Origin: Tolypothrix tenuis PCC 7101
Lineage (GTDB): Bacteria > Cyanobacteriota > Cyanobacteriia > Cyanobacteriales > Nostocaceae
Reading direction: 5' to 3'
Length of the DNA: 64,000 nucleotides
Assembly (NCBI RefSeq): GCF_002368295.1
Contig: NZ_AP018248.1
Span: 4,744,500-4,808,499, forward strand
Positions 43,101-58,100 of this stretch are shown here, piece by piece (position 1 is the first letter of the stretch; each line of letters opens with the position of its first letter). A program made the translations under genes and the position numbers. Under the pieces are notes generated by a model. It saw only the letters and a program-made list of their open reading frames with translations. It searched no databases and was not told the origin of the DNA.

Positions 43101-46100
43101 TCGTTACCGTAAATGGTGTCCTTACCGCCACCACCTTCAAGCTGATCGTTACCTTGATTACCTTCTAAATAATCATCGCCTAAACCAGCTAAGATAATAT
43201 CGCTACCGACACCACCTAAAAGGCGATCGCTTCCTTCGCCACCTTCTAATCTATCGCTTCCTTCGCCACCTTCTAAGGAGTCATCACCAGCGTTACCTTC
43301 CAGCTGGTCATTACCAAGACCACCAATCAGGGTATCATTACTACCACCACCGAGTAAGAAGTCATTACCTTCTTTACCATCAAGATAATCGTTACCTTCT
43401 TTACCTTCGAGTTGATCGTTACCAACGCCACCTGTGAGGGTATTAGCCAACAAATTACCCTTAAGAACTATTCCTTTAGTAGCTGAATCTGTAGTTGTTT
43501 GGTCATCATCTTGAATATCGATCAAAGCGACTTTAGCATTTGGCGCGATCGCATAACCTTCACCTACAGTTTTCAAGTTCAAGGCGATACTTTCTAAGTT
43601 TTCTGCCAAGTTATCATTGAGAACTTGAATCTCAATCACCGCAGTAGTTTCACCAGGAGCAATATTGATTTCCCCTGTAGTTGCACCAACAATTTGGTAA
43701 TCTTCCCCTAAAGTAGCTGTACCGGAGAAGTCATAAAGAATCTTTAAGCCTTGGTTTGGTGCTTCTTGGGTTAAATCAATGCGGAATTGAACCTTAGTTG
43801 CATCAGCCTCAGAAACCCTTGCTGGCGACACACTGACAGAAGCATAACGATTACCGAAGTTGTTACCGTTAGCATCAACTAAATAATAGTTTTGATCGAA
43901 AGTCGCTGCGATCGCACCGATAAGTTGCTCTGTAGTCAGTTTCCCCGCAGCCATCTGCTGTATTAATACAGGAATATGTTCTTCGGTGACTCGTTTGAGA
44001 GAGGCTAGTACTGGTAAGGCTTCCGATACAGCTTTTGATGCACCCACTTTCGCCACTGTCTCTAAATACTCATTACCTGCGGCGGTGGCTAAAGCTACAC
44101 CACTTACTTGTTCAGCCGATGCAGTTAATTGATTGCGCTCAAGTACTGAGTTAAAGAAGGATTTGAGAATCTCTATATTCGTTAGATCCAGGCGAGAATA
44201 AGTGCTATTTTGCAGATATACAGCTAGGGCATTAATCGCTTCTAGTAAATTATTGGGATTAGCTACACCTGTAACAGCTTGTTGCAAACCATCCAAGAAA
44301 GCACGGGTTTGATTGAGCAGAGATTGGACTTGAATATGTGCTAGATAGACATCCAAGCCAATTTCTTGCTTTTCTCCTACAGCTTTAAGGGGGTCGAAAC
44401 TTTCGATTTTCGATGACAAATCTAAGCCCAATTGCTGTTTAATAATGCCATCGGCTGCGTCTCGGCTCAAGCCTGATTGTACTAGTCTTGCTTCTAAGCT
44501 AGTTAACGGTGTCACGATCGCCGAACCCGGTAAAGCAATTAAAGCACCAGAAGACAAACCACTAGAAGTATCAAAGCCGCCTAATCCGACTAATTGCGCC
44601 TCATCAACCCCAATCTCGCCATCGCCATTAGTATCGACTTCTTGGGGAATATCCAGGTTAAATTGACCGTATTCATCGGAAATTGTCTTAACTTCCCCTA
44701 CATCCCACTGATTATTAAAGTTAGTATCTAAAAAGATTGTGGCACCTGCAATATAGCTTTGAGAAAGTGCGCCACTGAAGGTAAAACCATCAGCACTCAA
44801 GGTAAATTTAGCTAAGTTAAAGCGAGCAAATTCTTCTTTCCATACAGTCCCGACAACAAGTACTTTAATTTCTGCTTCTAAGAAAGCATCAATACTACCA
44901 TTGAGGTCAAACAATTCCCAAGGCTTGCTAATACGAGAAATAATCTCGGAACCGCGCACTTTACCATCGCTAGTTCCTGTATTTTCTCCAGTATCTACAA
45001 CATCAACACCAAGATAACCTTGAACACCACCCCGCACTGTCGCATCAGCTACGCCAACATCTAAGCCTAAACCAGCAGTAATTGTGGCATTTAAAGATAA
45101 TTCATCGACATCTTTACCGTTTGCATCCCAATCTTTGAGATAAAAACCGTCAAAGATTTTGTAGATACTGCTGAACTCAAAATTATCATTTTTCCAATCA
45201 TTAACTCCGGCGGTATCAAAACCGACTACCAGGTTAGTTTTCGCTGAGAAACTACCACCGAGTTCACCTTTAACTGGCCCCCAAATTGGGAAACTCTTAG
45301 AAATGCCAAAGTTAAATTCCAAATCAGGAACATCATAAATCACCAAGTCGGTGGTTTTTCCTAACAGCAAATCAATGGCTTTGAGGGGATTGGTAAGAAT
45401 GGGGAATTCTAAACCTTCAATATTTTTCAGCTTACTGAGGAAGCTACCTGTAGAACTACCACTAGTTTTATTGGTGGCGCTAGTGAGGGGATCTGTTGCT
45501 GTTTTAGTAGTTTGTAAACCGCCTGTATTACTAGAACTGGTATCAACTTTATTCGCAGCTTGGGTGGTATCTTTGCTAGCTACTTTCAAGTCATTGAGGG
45601 CAAAACTACCTAAATCAATAACAATTGGCTGATTGGCAGGAATTTTACTCAGTTCGGTAATCAAATCGACAATATCACCAACAGCTTTAATAAAGCGCTC
45701 AGATTTTTCTAATTTTGCCCGGTCTTCTGGAGGTGCTAACCGTTTGGCGACTTCAAAAACTGTGACTTTACCATCACTATTGGCATCAAATAAATCACCT
45801 AAACCGAGTTGAGTAAATAACTTTGTATCAGCATTTAGGAGTTTAATAACTGGTTTAATTGGCTCAATAATTTGATTAACTTCTTTGATGACTGGCCCCA
45901 TTAAATTACTAATGAATGAGCCTAAATCAATTGCTACATTATTGAGTTTAATATTTGTCCCATTCTTGTTGGCTTGTTGAACATTGCCATAATTGAAAAT
46001 GGGGAAATTGGCAGCAACATCGAAACTAAAGGAAGGAAAGACAGGACTACCATTAATACTGGTTTTAGCTGTTAAACCCAGGTTGGCTTCACCTTTGAGT

Positions 46101-49100
46101 TGATAATCAATGAAGTTATAAAAGCCCTGCTGATTGGTTTTCGCTGTATTGAAGATATTTATTAAATCTAAAGCGCTGAGGCGACCACCATCATCAATGC
46201 CTTTGGATATCCATTTATTACCGTCGTAGTTTAAGCCGATATTTAACCCAGCAACTGTTCCCGAAAGGTCAATAATTTTATTAGCAGAATTAGCAGCTTT
46301 TGTTACTGTAATCTGCGGATTATCTATTTTAATTTCCTTGATGTATGTGGTAATAACATCAGGTAAACCGAGACCATCCAAAGATACCAAAGACTTCAAA
46401 TCAATGCCTTCGGATGCAGAAAATTGCACTTTATCGTTACTAACAAAGAAATTGACTTTTGGTAACTTACTACTTAAATCATCAGGAATACCCAAAGAAG
46501 TTGCTAAAGTTGCTAAATTCAAATCAGAAGCGGAAAATTGATAACTAGTAGTCCCAGACTTAAAGTTAGTTAACAGTAGATTGGGATCACGCAGGGTGAG
46601 ATTTGGCGGTGCAGTGAAAATGCTATTAATTCCGGGAATCGCATTAATAACTTGGCTGAGGTTAATTTGGTTAGAAGAGAATTGGAATTGATTATTACTC
46701 AAACCTATATTCACATTACCAAAAGCAGTCAGTAAATCCTTAACTGGCGTAGCTACACTGCTAGGAACTAATGCCGAACCTTGGGAAATGAGCCAATCGG
46801 CTAATTGTTTGGTAGGTAATTGATCGGCTTTAAAAGTAAAGTTAGCATCTCGCCAACTGGTAGCGTTAAGTGGTTTAGTTAGGGTGAGACTAGGATTAGT
46901 AACTGGTAAATCGAGGGTATTAACATTGAGCGCATCTAAGCCTGGAATTTTCTCTAAAACATCGCTCAAATCTAGGATACCTTCATAGGTAATCTGAATT
47001 TGACTATCACCAATTTGCAAATCTACTCTTCTGGCTAAATCTAGCAAATCCTCAACTACATTAAGTACTTCCCCAGGTAAAACGGCTTTTGCTTGTTTGG
47101 TTAACCAATCTACCAATTCCTGTTTTGGCAAATGATCCGCAGTTAAGGAATAGTTAGCATCAGCAGCACCTTGATCTAAGTTAGAAATGCTCAGTACTGG
47201 ATTGGTAATTGGTAAAGTTAAGTCAGTAGTTTGTAATTCTGATAAGCCAGGAATCTGTTTAATAACACTAGCTAAATCCAGAGTTCCCGGGTAACTAATT
47301 TGTAGCTGATTCTTTTTGAAGAGAACCTCAAAGTCGGCGGCGGTGGCGATGAGGGAACTAATAACATTGCTAACTGATGACGGTAGTACAGCCTTTGTTT
47401 CAGGAATTAACCATGCCGTCAAGCCTTTTTTATTGAGTTTCTCCACACTAAAGTTAAAGTCTGTGCTGGTAATGTTATTTGTCGTTACCCTTGTGAGAGT
47501 TAAAGTTGGTTTAGTAACAGTAAGGGCGTTATTTGGTGGTAGAGGAATGTTACTAATTCCAGGAATATTTTTAATTAGCCCAACGACATCAACAGTACCG
47601 TCATAAAGGACTTGGATTTGTTTATCTGTCAGGAGAATATTAACATCCTGTGCTAAATTCTTAAGTCCATTGAGAATATCCTTAGCTTCTGTGGGTAAAG
47701 CATTACCAGCTTTGGTAATCAACCAATTTTGTAATTCTGCAATTGGTAATTTTTCGGCATTAAAGCTAAAGTCTGCATCCTTACCGGGATTGGTAATAGT
47801 GATACTGGGATTTTTAACATTCAAAGTTAAACCAGTAAAATCAAAGTCCTTGATACCAGGAATTTCTTTGAGGATATTTACCAGATTGAGATTGCCTTGA
47901 TATTTCACCTGGAATTGACTATCACCAAAGCGAATATCTAATTGTTCGCCTACCGCCGCTAAAGCGTTGAATATTCCCTGTAATTCTGTAGGAATTAAAG
48001 ATTTGGCTTGTTCTTTCAGCCAGCTAATTAACTCTTGTTTTGGTAACTTGGTAGCAGCAAAACTATAACTCGCACTCTTACCAGGATTAGTAATAGTTAA
48101 ACTGGGGTTGAGAACAGGTAATTTGAGGTTATTGAGGGGTAATTCATTTAAGCCGGGAATTTCTTTGAGGAGGGTAGCTAAATCAACCGAACCTTCATAA
48201 GCAATTTCTAGCTGATTATTGCCTACTTCTAAATCAATACCTTCAGAAATATTCATCAAAGTATTAAATACCTTGACTAAATCTGCGGGTAGTAATTCGG
48301 TAGCTTTTCCTTTTGCCCAGCTTACCAGTTCTTCTTTAGGTAAGCGATCGCTCTTGAGTAAATATTGGGCTGTGGCTGTGCCAGGATTGAGAATGGTAAT
48401 GCTGGGATTGGTGACAGGGAGGTTTAACCCAGACAAAGCACCAATATCCTTCACCCCAGGAATTAAACCGATAACTTGCGCTAAATCTAGATTCCCATTA
48501 TAAGCAAGTTGCATTTGTCCCTTGCCCAAAACTAAATCAATATTGGTTCCCAGCGCCAGTAATTGATTGAGAACCGATTTCACCGCGTCGGGTAGGCTAT
48601 TGGTAGCTGTCGTTTTTAACCAAGCGAGAAGATCCTTGGTAGGTAGGCGATCGCTATTGAAGATATAATCTGCGTTGGCTTTACCAGGATTAATTAAGGT
48701 AAAACTGGGATTGGTAACATTCAGTTTTAATCCTTGCAGAGGTAGATCCTTAACGCCTGGAATCACTCCCGCGAGTTCTAGTAAATCAACATCACCACGA
48801 TAGTTGAGTTGCAGTTGATTCTGGGCAATATTGATATCTAAATTAGTAGAAAGTTTGCTCAGTACAGTTTGTACGTCACTGGGTAACTGAGAACTCAGCC
48901 AATTTATTAACTGTTGTTTCGGTAATTTTTCGGCATCAATGCTATAGCTAGCATTTGCCCCAGGATTGAGAATGGTAAGCTTGGGATTGAGTACAGGTAG
49001 ACTTAACCCAGTGGTGAGTAAATCCTTCACACCAGGAATCAACGCCAGGAGTTTAACTAAATCAATGTTACCGTTATAACCAATTTCAATCTGACTATTA

Positions 49101-52100
49101 CCGAGAACCACATCCAGGTTTTGCGCTTCATTTGCGATCGCCTGTAATACCGATTTCACCTCAGCAGGTAACTGTTGCACTAACCAATTGAGTAACTGTT
49201 GCTTCGGTAGTTGCTCGGCACTAAAGTTATAACTAGCATTCTTACCTGGGTTGAGAATCTCAATCTTGGGATTCAGCACAGGTAAAGATAAATTATTCAG
49301 GGGTAACTCATTTAACCCAGGAATTTCTTTAATAATCGTCGCTAAATCTAAATTACCTTGATAACTCAGCGTCAGTTGATTACTCCCAATGGTTGCATCC
49401 ATGCGTTGCGCTACATTGAGCAGAGATTTCACCATCCCTGCAACTTCTGTAGGTAACAGCGCCATGACTTCTTTACTCAGCCATTGAGTTAACTCATCTT
49501 TGGGTAAACTTTCTGCCGTTAAGCTATAGTTGCGATCGCTTCCGGTTTTGTTAATTGTAAAGCTGGGATTGAGAACAGGTAAGCTTAAATTTTTAGGGGT
49601 AACAGAGTCTAAACCCGGAATAATATCTAAAGCTTTGACTAAATCAACTGAACCTAAATAGGTAATTTGGGTTTGATTATCACCGAGAACTAAATCAATG
49701 TTGGTTAAGTTGTTTAACAATCCGGTGAGGAAATCTTGCACACTCGCATCGTTAACTAGGGTTTTAACTTGATCCACCAACCAAGTTTTAATTTGAGCTA
49801 CAGGGAGGCGATCTAAATTAAAGCTAAAACTCGGTGCAACATTGGGATTAGTAATGGTGATACTGGGATTAGTGAGGGTAAGGTTTAATCCCTTGAGTGG
49901 TAACAAGAAATTACCGAGTTGACTGGTAATTCCATCGATGATGGTTTTGAGGTTGAGATCGCCTAAGTAGCCAATTTGGATTTGATTATTCCCAAATTGC
50001 ACATCGATATTCTCAACCACACTCAGCAGTTGCTTGACAAACGACTGCACATCAGCCGGAAGTAGCTTGGTAACTGTGTTTGTTAACCATGTAACTAGCT
50101 CTTTTTTGGGTAGGCGATCGCTCTTAAAGGCGTAACTAAGATCCTGTGTACCTAAGTTGCTTAAAATCAACTGGGGATTGCTAACTGGTAACGCCAAGCC
50201 ATCCAAAGATAAATCTTTAATTCCCGGTATAACTTTGGCAATTTTGGCAATATCTAAATTACCTTGATAAGCCAGTTTCAATTGCTTATCGCTAAATAGA
50301 ACATCTACCTGTTGAGCAACATCAGAAACCGTATTTAAAATAGATTTGGCTTCTGTGGGTAACTGTTGAACTAGCCAATTAACTAATTCTTGTTTGGGTA
50401 ACTGTTCAACCGCAAAACTATAGTCAATATCCTGACTATTGGGATTAATAATTGTTAGACGCGGATTAGTAACAGGTAACTTCAGGGTATTGAGTGGTAA
50501 ATCCTTCAGCCCCGGAACTTGTTGTAAAATACTGCTCAGGTCTAATTTACCTAAATAACCGATTTGAATCTGGTTATTCCCCAGTTGTAAATCTACATTT
50601 TCTGTTAAATTTAGTAACCCATTCAGGACATTACGCACTTCTTCTGGTAGTAAAGCTGCTGCTTGTCCTTTCACCCAATTGATTAATTCTTGTTTGGGTA
50701 AACGTTCTACACTAAAGGCATAATCAACATTAGGTGTACCGAGATTTAATAAAGTTAAACTCGGATTTGTCACAGGTAAATTTAACCCTGTTAACGGTAA
50801 ATCTCGTACCCCAGGAATCGCCGAAATTAACTTATCTAATTGCAAATCCCCTTTGTAGGTAATTTGCATTTGCTTACTACCCAATACCAAATCTACTCGT
50901 TCAAAGTTCTCGATAAATAGCTGATTCAGGAGGTTTTGAGCAGCTTCTGGTAATACAGATTTGGCTTGATTAGTGATCCAATTAAGAATAGGACGTTTTG
51001 GCAGACTATCAACAGCAAAGGCATAATCTGGGTTAGTTCCCTTGGGATTGTTAATTGTGAGGCGAGGATTAGTAACAGGTAAAGTTAAACCATTTAAAGG
51101 TAATTCTTTTACCCCAGGAATCAAAGCTGCTAATTGCGCTAAATCGAGATTACCTTGATAAGCAACTTCGATTTGATTATCGCCTAAAACTAAATCAATA
51201 TTGTTAGTAAGTGCCAGGAGTTTATTTAAAACATCTTGTACGCCTTGGGGTAATGAAGATTTACCAGCAGCTAACCAGCTAACTAATTGTGCTTTCGGTA
51301 ATTTTTCCGCAACAAAGGCATAATCTGCATTCACACTACCAGGATTAGTAATTGTAATCTTGGGATTGGTAACAGGTAAATTCAATCCAGTTAAAGGTAA
51401 ATCTTTAATCCCCGGAATTACACCTGTAAGCTGTGTGAGGTTGAGATTACCTTGATAAGCAATTTGGATTTGTTCTTTACCCAATACCAAGTCAACATTA
51501 TTAGTTAACGCCAAGAGTTTATTGACAACATCCTGTACACCTTGGGGTAGTAATGTTTTGGCTTGATTACCTAACCAGCTAACTAACTGTGCTTTGGGCA
51601 AACTCGCAGCCGACAAAGCATAATTAGCACTAGCATTACCCGGATTAGTAATGGTAATTGTGGGATTGGTAACAGGTAAAGTTAAGCCAGTTAAAGGTAA
51701 ATCTTTAATCCCCGGAATTTTATCTTTGATTTGGGCAATATCCAAATTACCCAAATAAGTAATTTGCAGTTGATCTCTGCCTAATACCAAATCAACATTA
51801 TTAGTTAATGTTAGTAATGAATTAAGGACATCTTGTACACCCTGCGGTAGTAATGTTTTCGCTTGATTACTTAACCAACTAACTAACTGTGCCTTTGGTA
51901 AACTAGCTGCACTAAATGTATAGTCAGCATTTTCTAATCCCGGATTATTAATGGTGAGTTTTGCACCTGTAACAGGCAGAGTTAAGCCATTGAGGGGGAT
52001 ATTCTTAACTCCCGGAATCACATTAGCTAACTTAGCAAAATCAATCGATCCGAGATAGGTAAATTGCAGTTGTTTATCGTTAAAAGCAATATTTACCCCA

Positions 52101-55100
52101 GTAGTTTCTGCTAACAGAATTTGCAGCAAAACTTTGACTTCTGGGGAAGCATTTGTTAAGGCTGTCAGTACCTCTTGGGAAATACCCGCCGTTGCTGTGG
52201 CTGGATTTTTTAACCATGTCGCTAAGGTTGATGCTGAGACATTAGAGAAAGAAGAGGTAAAAGACGCTGCTTGGGGAATAGTTTGCAGATTGCGGTTATA
52301 CTCTACCGTCTTTGTATCTACTGTTTGCGCTAAAACCGGATTAGCTACAGGAATTTCTGCAATTTCTTGACTAGGATTACTCTTACTTACCGGAGTAGGT
52401 AAATTTGGTGTGGTAGCAGCTGGTGATTTCGGCGCTAATTTTTCCGTAGGTGCAGATGGAAGCTGTGGCGGTGTGGGAATAACTAAAGTATCGGCGGGGG
52501 TACTGTCTACCTTGATAGCTGTGACATCAATTGTGGTGATTGGTTTGGGTGCGACAAGTTTTTTCTTGCTAGCATCTGGATCTTTAAAGCTAATATCCGC
52601 AGAGATTCCTAATTTAGTTAGATTATTCGGATCGTTAGCAAAATCAACTTGCAGAAAGCCTAAATTACCTACACCTTTGAAATTTTGACTCAAATTCAAG
52701 CTGACATCAGCATGAAATTTAGTTTTGTCTGGATTAATATAAAAACCCAGGAGTTTATTTAAGCCAAAACCAACAGATAAATCATAATTAAAATTACCCG
52801 TTAAATTACCTTGAGTTTCAAAGCCAATCCCTAAAGCCGGAACACCTAAATCTGAGGAAAGATTGAGATTAAAGAGTTCGTAGTTTTTCTTAGCATTAAA
52901 CTCAAAGTAAACATCGATATCTGTCATTGTGGTTTTGACATCTACCCCAGGAATTCCTAACTGAGTTAAAGCATCTTCTATTAGTTTCTCTAGGGAAGTT
53001 GTTGTCAGTTGATTAGGATCTGTTTGGCTGACACCTTTAATGACAATGCTGCCTAAATCTTGCAGTAAAGTTGGAGAACGGCCTTTGAGTGAACCAATAA
53101 TTGGTAGTTCTAAGTTATCAATTGTGCCTTGAAGTGTGCCAAATCCAGCTTCAATCCCTTTGATGGTTTCAACTTTATCCAGAACCCGATCAACTATATA
53201 AACTGTTTGCGGTACAACAGCCAGATTGTCATAGTTAATATCCTTGCTACTCAGTTTATAGTCAATGACAGCGATATTTGTTTCTAAATTCGGTTCCAGA
53301 ATGCCATCATCTATACCTTGAACAGTAATGGTTTTTAATTTATACCATTCCTCTGGTTTAAAGGTCACTTGCAGCGTATCAACTAACTGACCATTTTTAT
53401 CAATAAAGCGTAATTGTTTCTTGTCTTCACCAGCAGCATTTTTCTTGGTGGTGTTAGTTGTTAAAGTCAGGGTGACATCAGATGAAGGTTCACTGAGGAG
53501 AGAAAGTTCAAACTGAGAAGTGCGAAGAGTATCGCCATTATTAGTTTTGAATGAATCATCTTCAATGGCAATAGTCCGATTTCCACCTTGAACAATCCGC
53601 ACCCCAGGAACATCGTTATCAATAATATTCAGGCTGGCAGTTTTTGAATTAGTATCTCCTAATTTATAACCGTCACCAGGAAGTAATGTTACCGTGACTG
53701 TTTCGGAAGGAATTCTGGCTGCATTTCCAGCTTTAATTTGACTAGCAATAGCGTTATCAACGGTTAGTTCTAAGGTTCCCGTGTAATTGATGACGGTACT
53801 GTTAACAGGAGAATCTGTTTTGCTAACATTCCAAGTAGCACCATTTTGTAAAGTGGCATTAATACCATTACCAGTCAAATCGTTAATTACGCCACTGGTT
53901 TTATTTGTGGCATTAGCATTAGCAGTATTAGCGCTGTAATAAAGGTCTAAACCGTCTTCTTTACCAGAGAGAAAACGGTTCATATTTGCCTGAATTTCTT
54001 CAGTACTGCGGGCTGTATCCCATACTCTGACTTCAGCAATATTCCCGTCAAAGTATTCATCACTCCAGTTACTCTTACCAATAAAGTTACTGCTGCGGGT
54101 AATATTATTGACAATTTGTTGACCACTAGCCTGTTTAATTAACTCACCATTGAGGTAAATAAAAGCATTACCTTTACCATCATTAACTGCGGCAATATGA
54201 ATCCATTGACCAATAGGTAAAACCTTGTCTGTGGTAATGAATGTCCTGTTACTAGTACCACTACCGTTGCGAGTGTTTAGTTCTAGTTTGCCTGTAGTAC
54301 CATCAAACTGTAAAAGAATATTATCTTTATCTTGACCATTTCCTAAGTCAATAATAGTTGCATAGTTTTGATGTTTATCAATCTTAATCCACGCTTCAAT
54401 TGTAAAATCGCCACCAATGTTTGTATTGCCGAAAGAAGCATAATTATTAGTACCATCAAAACTGAATGAACCTTGAGCTAATTGAGTCAGGGTAACATTC
54501 TTATTCAGATTCCCAGTTAAACCATTACCAAAATCAACAATACTAGCTGTTGGTAAATCGAGACTTGATGTCGATTCTGGTTTGAGGCTTTTGGCTAGAA
54601 CATCTAACCGTAAAATTGTTTTACCATTACTGCTAGATACGGTAGAAACATTATTAATTGTGAAACTTACATCTTCGATTTTTTTATCATCAATGGGAAC
54701 AATGGGAATGAGGATTTGATTACCAAAAACCCGCACTTTACCTATGTTGTTACCATCTGTGCCAATTGACTGATAATCTGCGTCTTTTGTTGCAGTGCCG
54801 CCTGTAATTTTGTAGTTGATTTCTAACCCTGTATTATCAACAGGCAGGGCATAAACAGGCGCATCAAAGTTCCCTACTTGCCAAGTTGCACCATTTTTGA
54901 GAGTGCCATCAATACCGTTATTTGTATAGTCGGTGAGAGTTTCAGGATAGAGATTGGTGGGATTGGCGTTATTAATACTATAGTAAGTTTTTAAACCGTT
55001 TTCTGTCCCCGAGAGAAAACGATTCATGTTTTGCCGAATTTGGTCGCTACTACGGGCTGTATCCCAAACTCTCACTTCGCTGATATTGCCATCAAAGTAT

Positions 55101-58100
55101 TCATTACTCCAGTTACTTTTACCAATAAAGTTACTGTTACGAGTAATATTATTGATTATAGTTTGACCGCTTGCTTGTGTAGCTAACTCACCATTTAGGT
55201 AAATAGCAGCATTACCTTTACCATCATTAACTGCGGCGACATGAATCCATTGATTAATAGCTAATACTTGATTTGTGGTGATAGTTGTCTGGTTACCACT
55301 ACCGTTGCGAGTATTTAGTTGTAGTTTACCTGTAGTATCAACCTGTAAAAGGATATTATCTTTATCTTGACCATTTCCTAAGTCAATAATGGTGGCATTA
55401 TTTTGATATTTGTCAATCTTAATCCAGGCTTCCAGGGTAAAATCACCACCAATTTTGGGATCGCCAAGGGAAACATAGTCATCAACTCCATCCAAGACTA
55501 AAGTCCCTTGTTCGCCAAGATTGCGATCTAATTGCACAACAAAATAGCCCGGAGTGGAGTAGATTTCGGCGGCGGATCTACCAGCAGAGATACTGGCTGT
55601 GGGAAGATCGTTATCTTGAATGAGGACAGTTACAGGTTTGAGGTTTGCACCTATATTGTTATAGAGTGGATCTTCACCACTAACCTCAAAGGCGATCGCA
55701 CTTCTTTGTAAATACTCTACCTTGTTATCATCAACGGCAGCAATTTGCAGGGTTTGGGCTTTATCCCAGTTTTGCGCGTTAAAAGTAATGGTGATGGTAT
55801 CGCCGGGTTTTTTCCCAACAAAGTAAAATTCATCATCCTGGGGTGTCAGTGTGACAACAACTTTACCTGTGGGTTGGCTGGCAAGTTTTATACTAAAGGC
55901 ATCCTGAGTTCCTTCAGTAGTAATTGGTAAAGAAGTAATGACAAATCCCGCTTTGTCATTATCATCTAGATTGGTAACAACTAAATCTTTAGTAGGCGCA
56001 GAAACGAAAATATCGCTAAATTTGTTGCTATCACCTGCAACCAGGTTTTCGGCTAGCGAACCAAAGACAACATAGCTACCATCCCCACTGATCGCCGCAT
56101 CGAAACTAATATTAGTCCCTTGGGCGTTATTATTCGCAATATTCAGGCGTTCGATTTGCTTGGTAGTGCGATCATAGCGGAAAATATCTTTTTTAGAGTT
56201 AGTGTCATTTGCTACTAAGTTACTAGCTTCCGATTCAAAGACAACATAGCGCCCATCGCCACTAATAGTAGGATCTAAACTATCGCCGTTACCTTGAGTA
56301 CCATCGCTACTAACACTGATGCGTTGAGTTTGTTTAGTAGTGCGATCGTAAATAAAGATATCTTTTTTGCCGTTGGTGTCACCGGCTACCAGGTTACTAG
56401 CTTCCGATTCAAAAACAATATAACGTCCATCAGCACTCACTGAAGCGATCGCACTATTACCATTTGCTTGTGTACCATCGCTAGCAACACTAATGCGCTG
56501 TATACCTTCTCCGGCGGTAATTACAGATTCTGTGACAGTTGTGGCAGTGTTAGCATTGAGTTTAAATTCCGCTAATTGAATTGCACCGCCGCTTTTAGCA
56601 TCAATTCCATGATTAGACAGAATCTCCAGGCGATAGTAGCGATATTGTTTGCTGTTATTTACTTGGAAAGTCTTGGTTTCCAAGCGATTATTAAAGTTAA
56701 TCCCTGTTTGTTTATCAATTGTTTCAAAGTTGCTACCATCATTTGAGCCGCGTAATTGCCAATCTTTGGGATCTCGTTCGGAAAAATCATTAGCAGAAGT
56801 AATTGAGTAGCTATTAACTACAACATTACTGACTGGATATTGGTACTGAATCCAACCAGATGAACCAAAAATTAACCATTTAGTATTTGTGTCGTTATCA
56901 AATGCTTTGTCTTGTTCTTCGCCAGTAGGAGAAATGGTACTAGAGACAGAAATAGTCCCGCCAGTGGTGTTAATGGGGTTAGTAATAACTTTGTTAACAA
57001 TGGTGCGAGTGGTAGTGCGATCGTAGATGAAAATATCTCTTTTGCCGTTATTATCACCCGCTACCAGGTTATCAGCATCAGATTCAAAAATAATGTAGCG
57101 ACCATCAGCAGTAATTACAGGATTATAGCTATTATTATTTGCTTGTTGATTACTATTGCTGAGGTTTATCCGTTGGGTTTCATTGGTAGTGCGATCGCGG
57201 ACGAAAATATCTCGCTGACTATTGATATCACCAGCTACCAAGTTATCAGCATCAGATTCAAAGACAACATAGCGTCCATCAGCATTAATAGCTGAGTTAT
57301 AACTATCAGCGTTTGCTTGTGTACCATTATTGCTGAGGTTCAGCCGTTGGGTTGCTTGAGTAGTGCGATCGTAGATAAATATATCTCTATTGCTATTAGT
57401 ATCACCCGACACTAAATTGCTAGCCGCAGAGGTGAAAACTACATAGCGTCCATCGGTGCTTATCGAAGCCTGATAACTATAATTGTTTCCTTGAATACCA
57501 TCACTACTGACGCTAAGGCGTTCAGTTTCTTTAGTATTGCGATCGTAGATGAAAACGTCTGAGTTACCGTTACTATCATTGGCTACTAAGTTGTTGGCAA
57601 AAGAAGAGAAAATCACATAACGCCCATCAGCGCTAATTGCTGGAGAATCAAAGAAGTTGGTATAGTTGTTTGCTTGTGTACCATCTGCGGCAATACTTAC
57701 CCGATCAACTAATCTGTCGCTGATGTTAAAACCTAGTTTAGAGTCTGCGGTGTCATTGTAGTTGGGGTCAAGACTTTGAACTTGATGTCCTATTATATAA
57801 GCAATTGCGCCATCTTGAACGCGATCGTCTTGGGGAATAATTGAGAAGGATTGAGGTTGATTCCAGTTATCTGGGGTGAAGATTAAATCAACAACTTGAT
57901 TAGCAGTTGTATCTCCAGTTTTCTGGAGTAATCCTTCCCTGACATTTTGACTAAAGACGCTGACTTTAACTTGATTTGTCGGCTTACTAGTCAGTTCAAG
58001 GCTGAAATTAACAGGAGTATTACTATTTTCTTGTGTTTGGTATTTCAGACTAGAGACAGGTTGTCCTTGAGAATTTTTTAGTAATAATCCGGCTTTGTCG

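Noticed and set aside
46290..52250. CRISPR-like or noncoding tandem repeat
   Set aside because: The periodicity is about 300 bp and follows one open reading frame; there are no short identical repeats with unique spacers.
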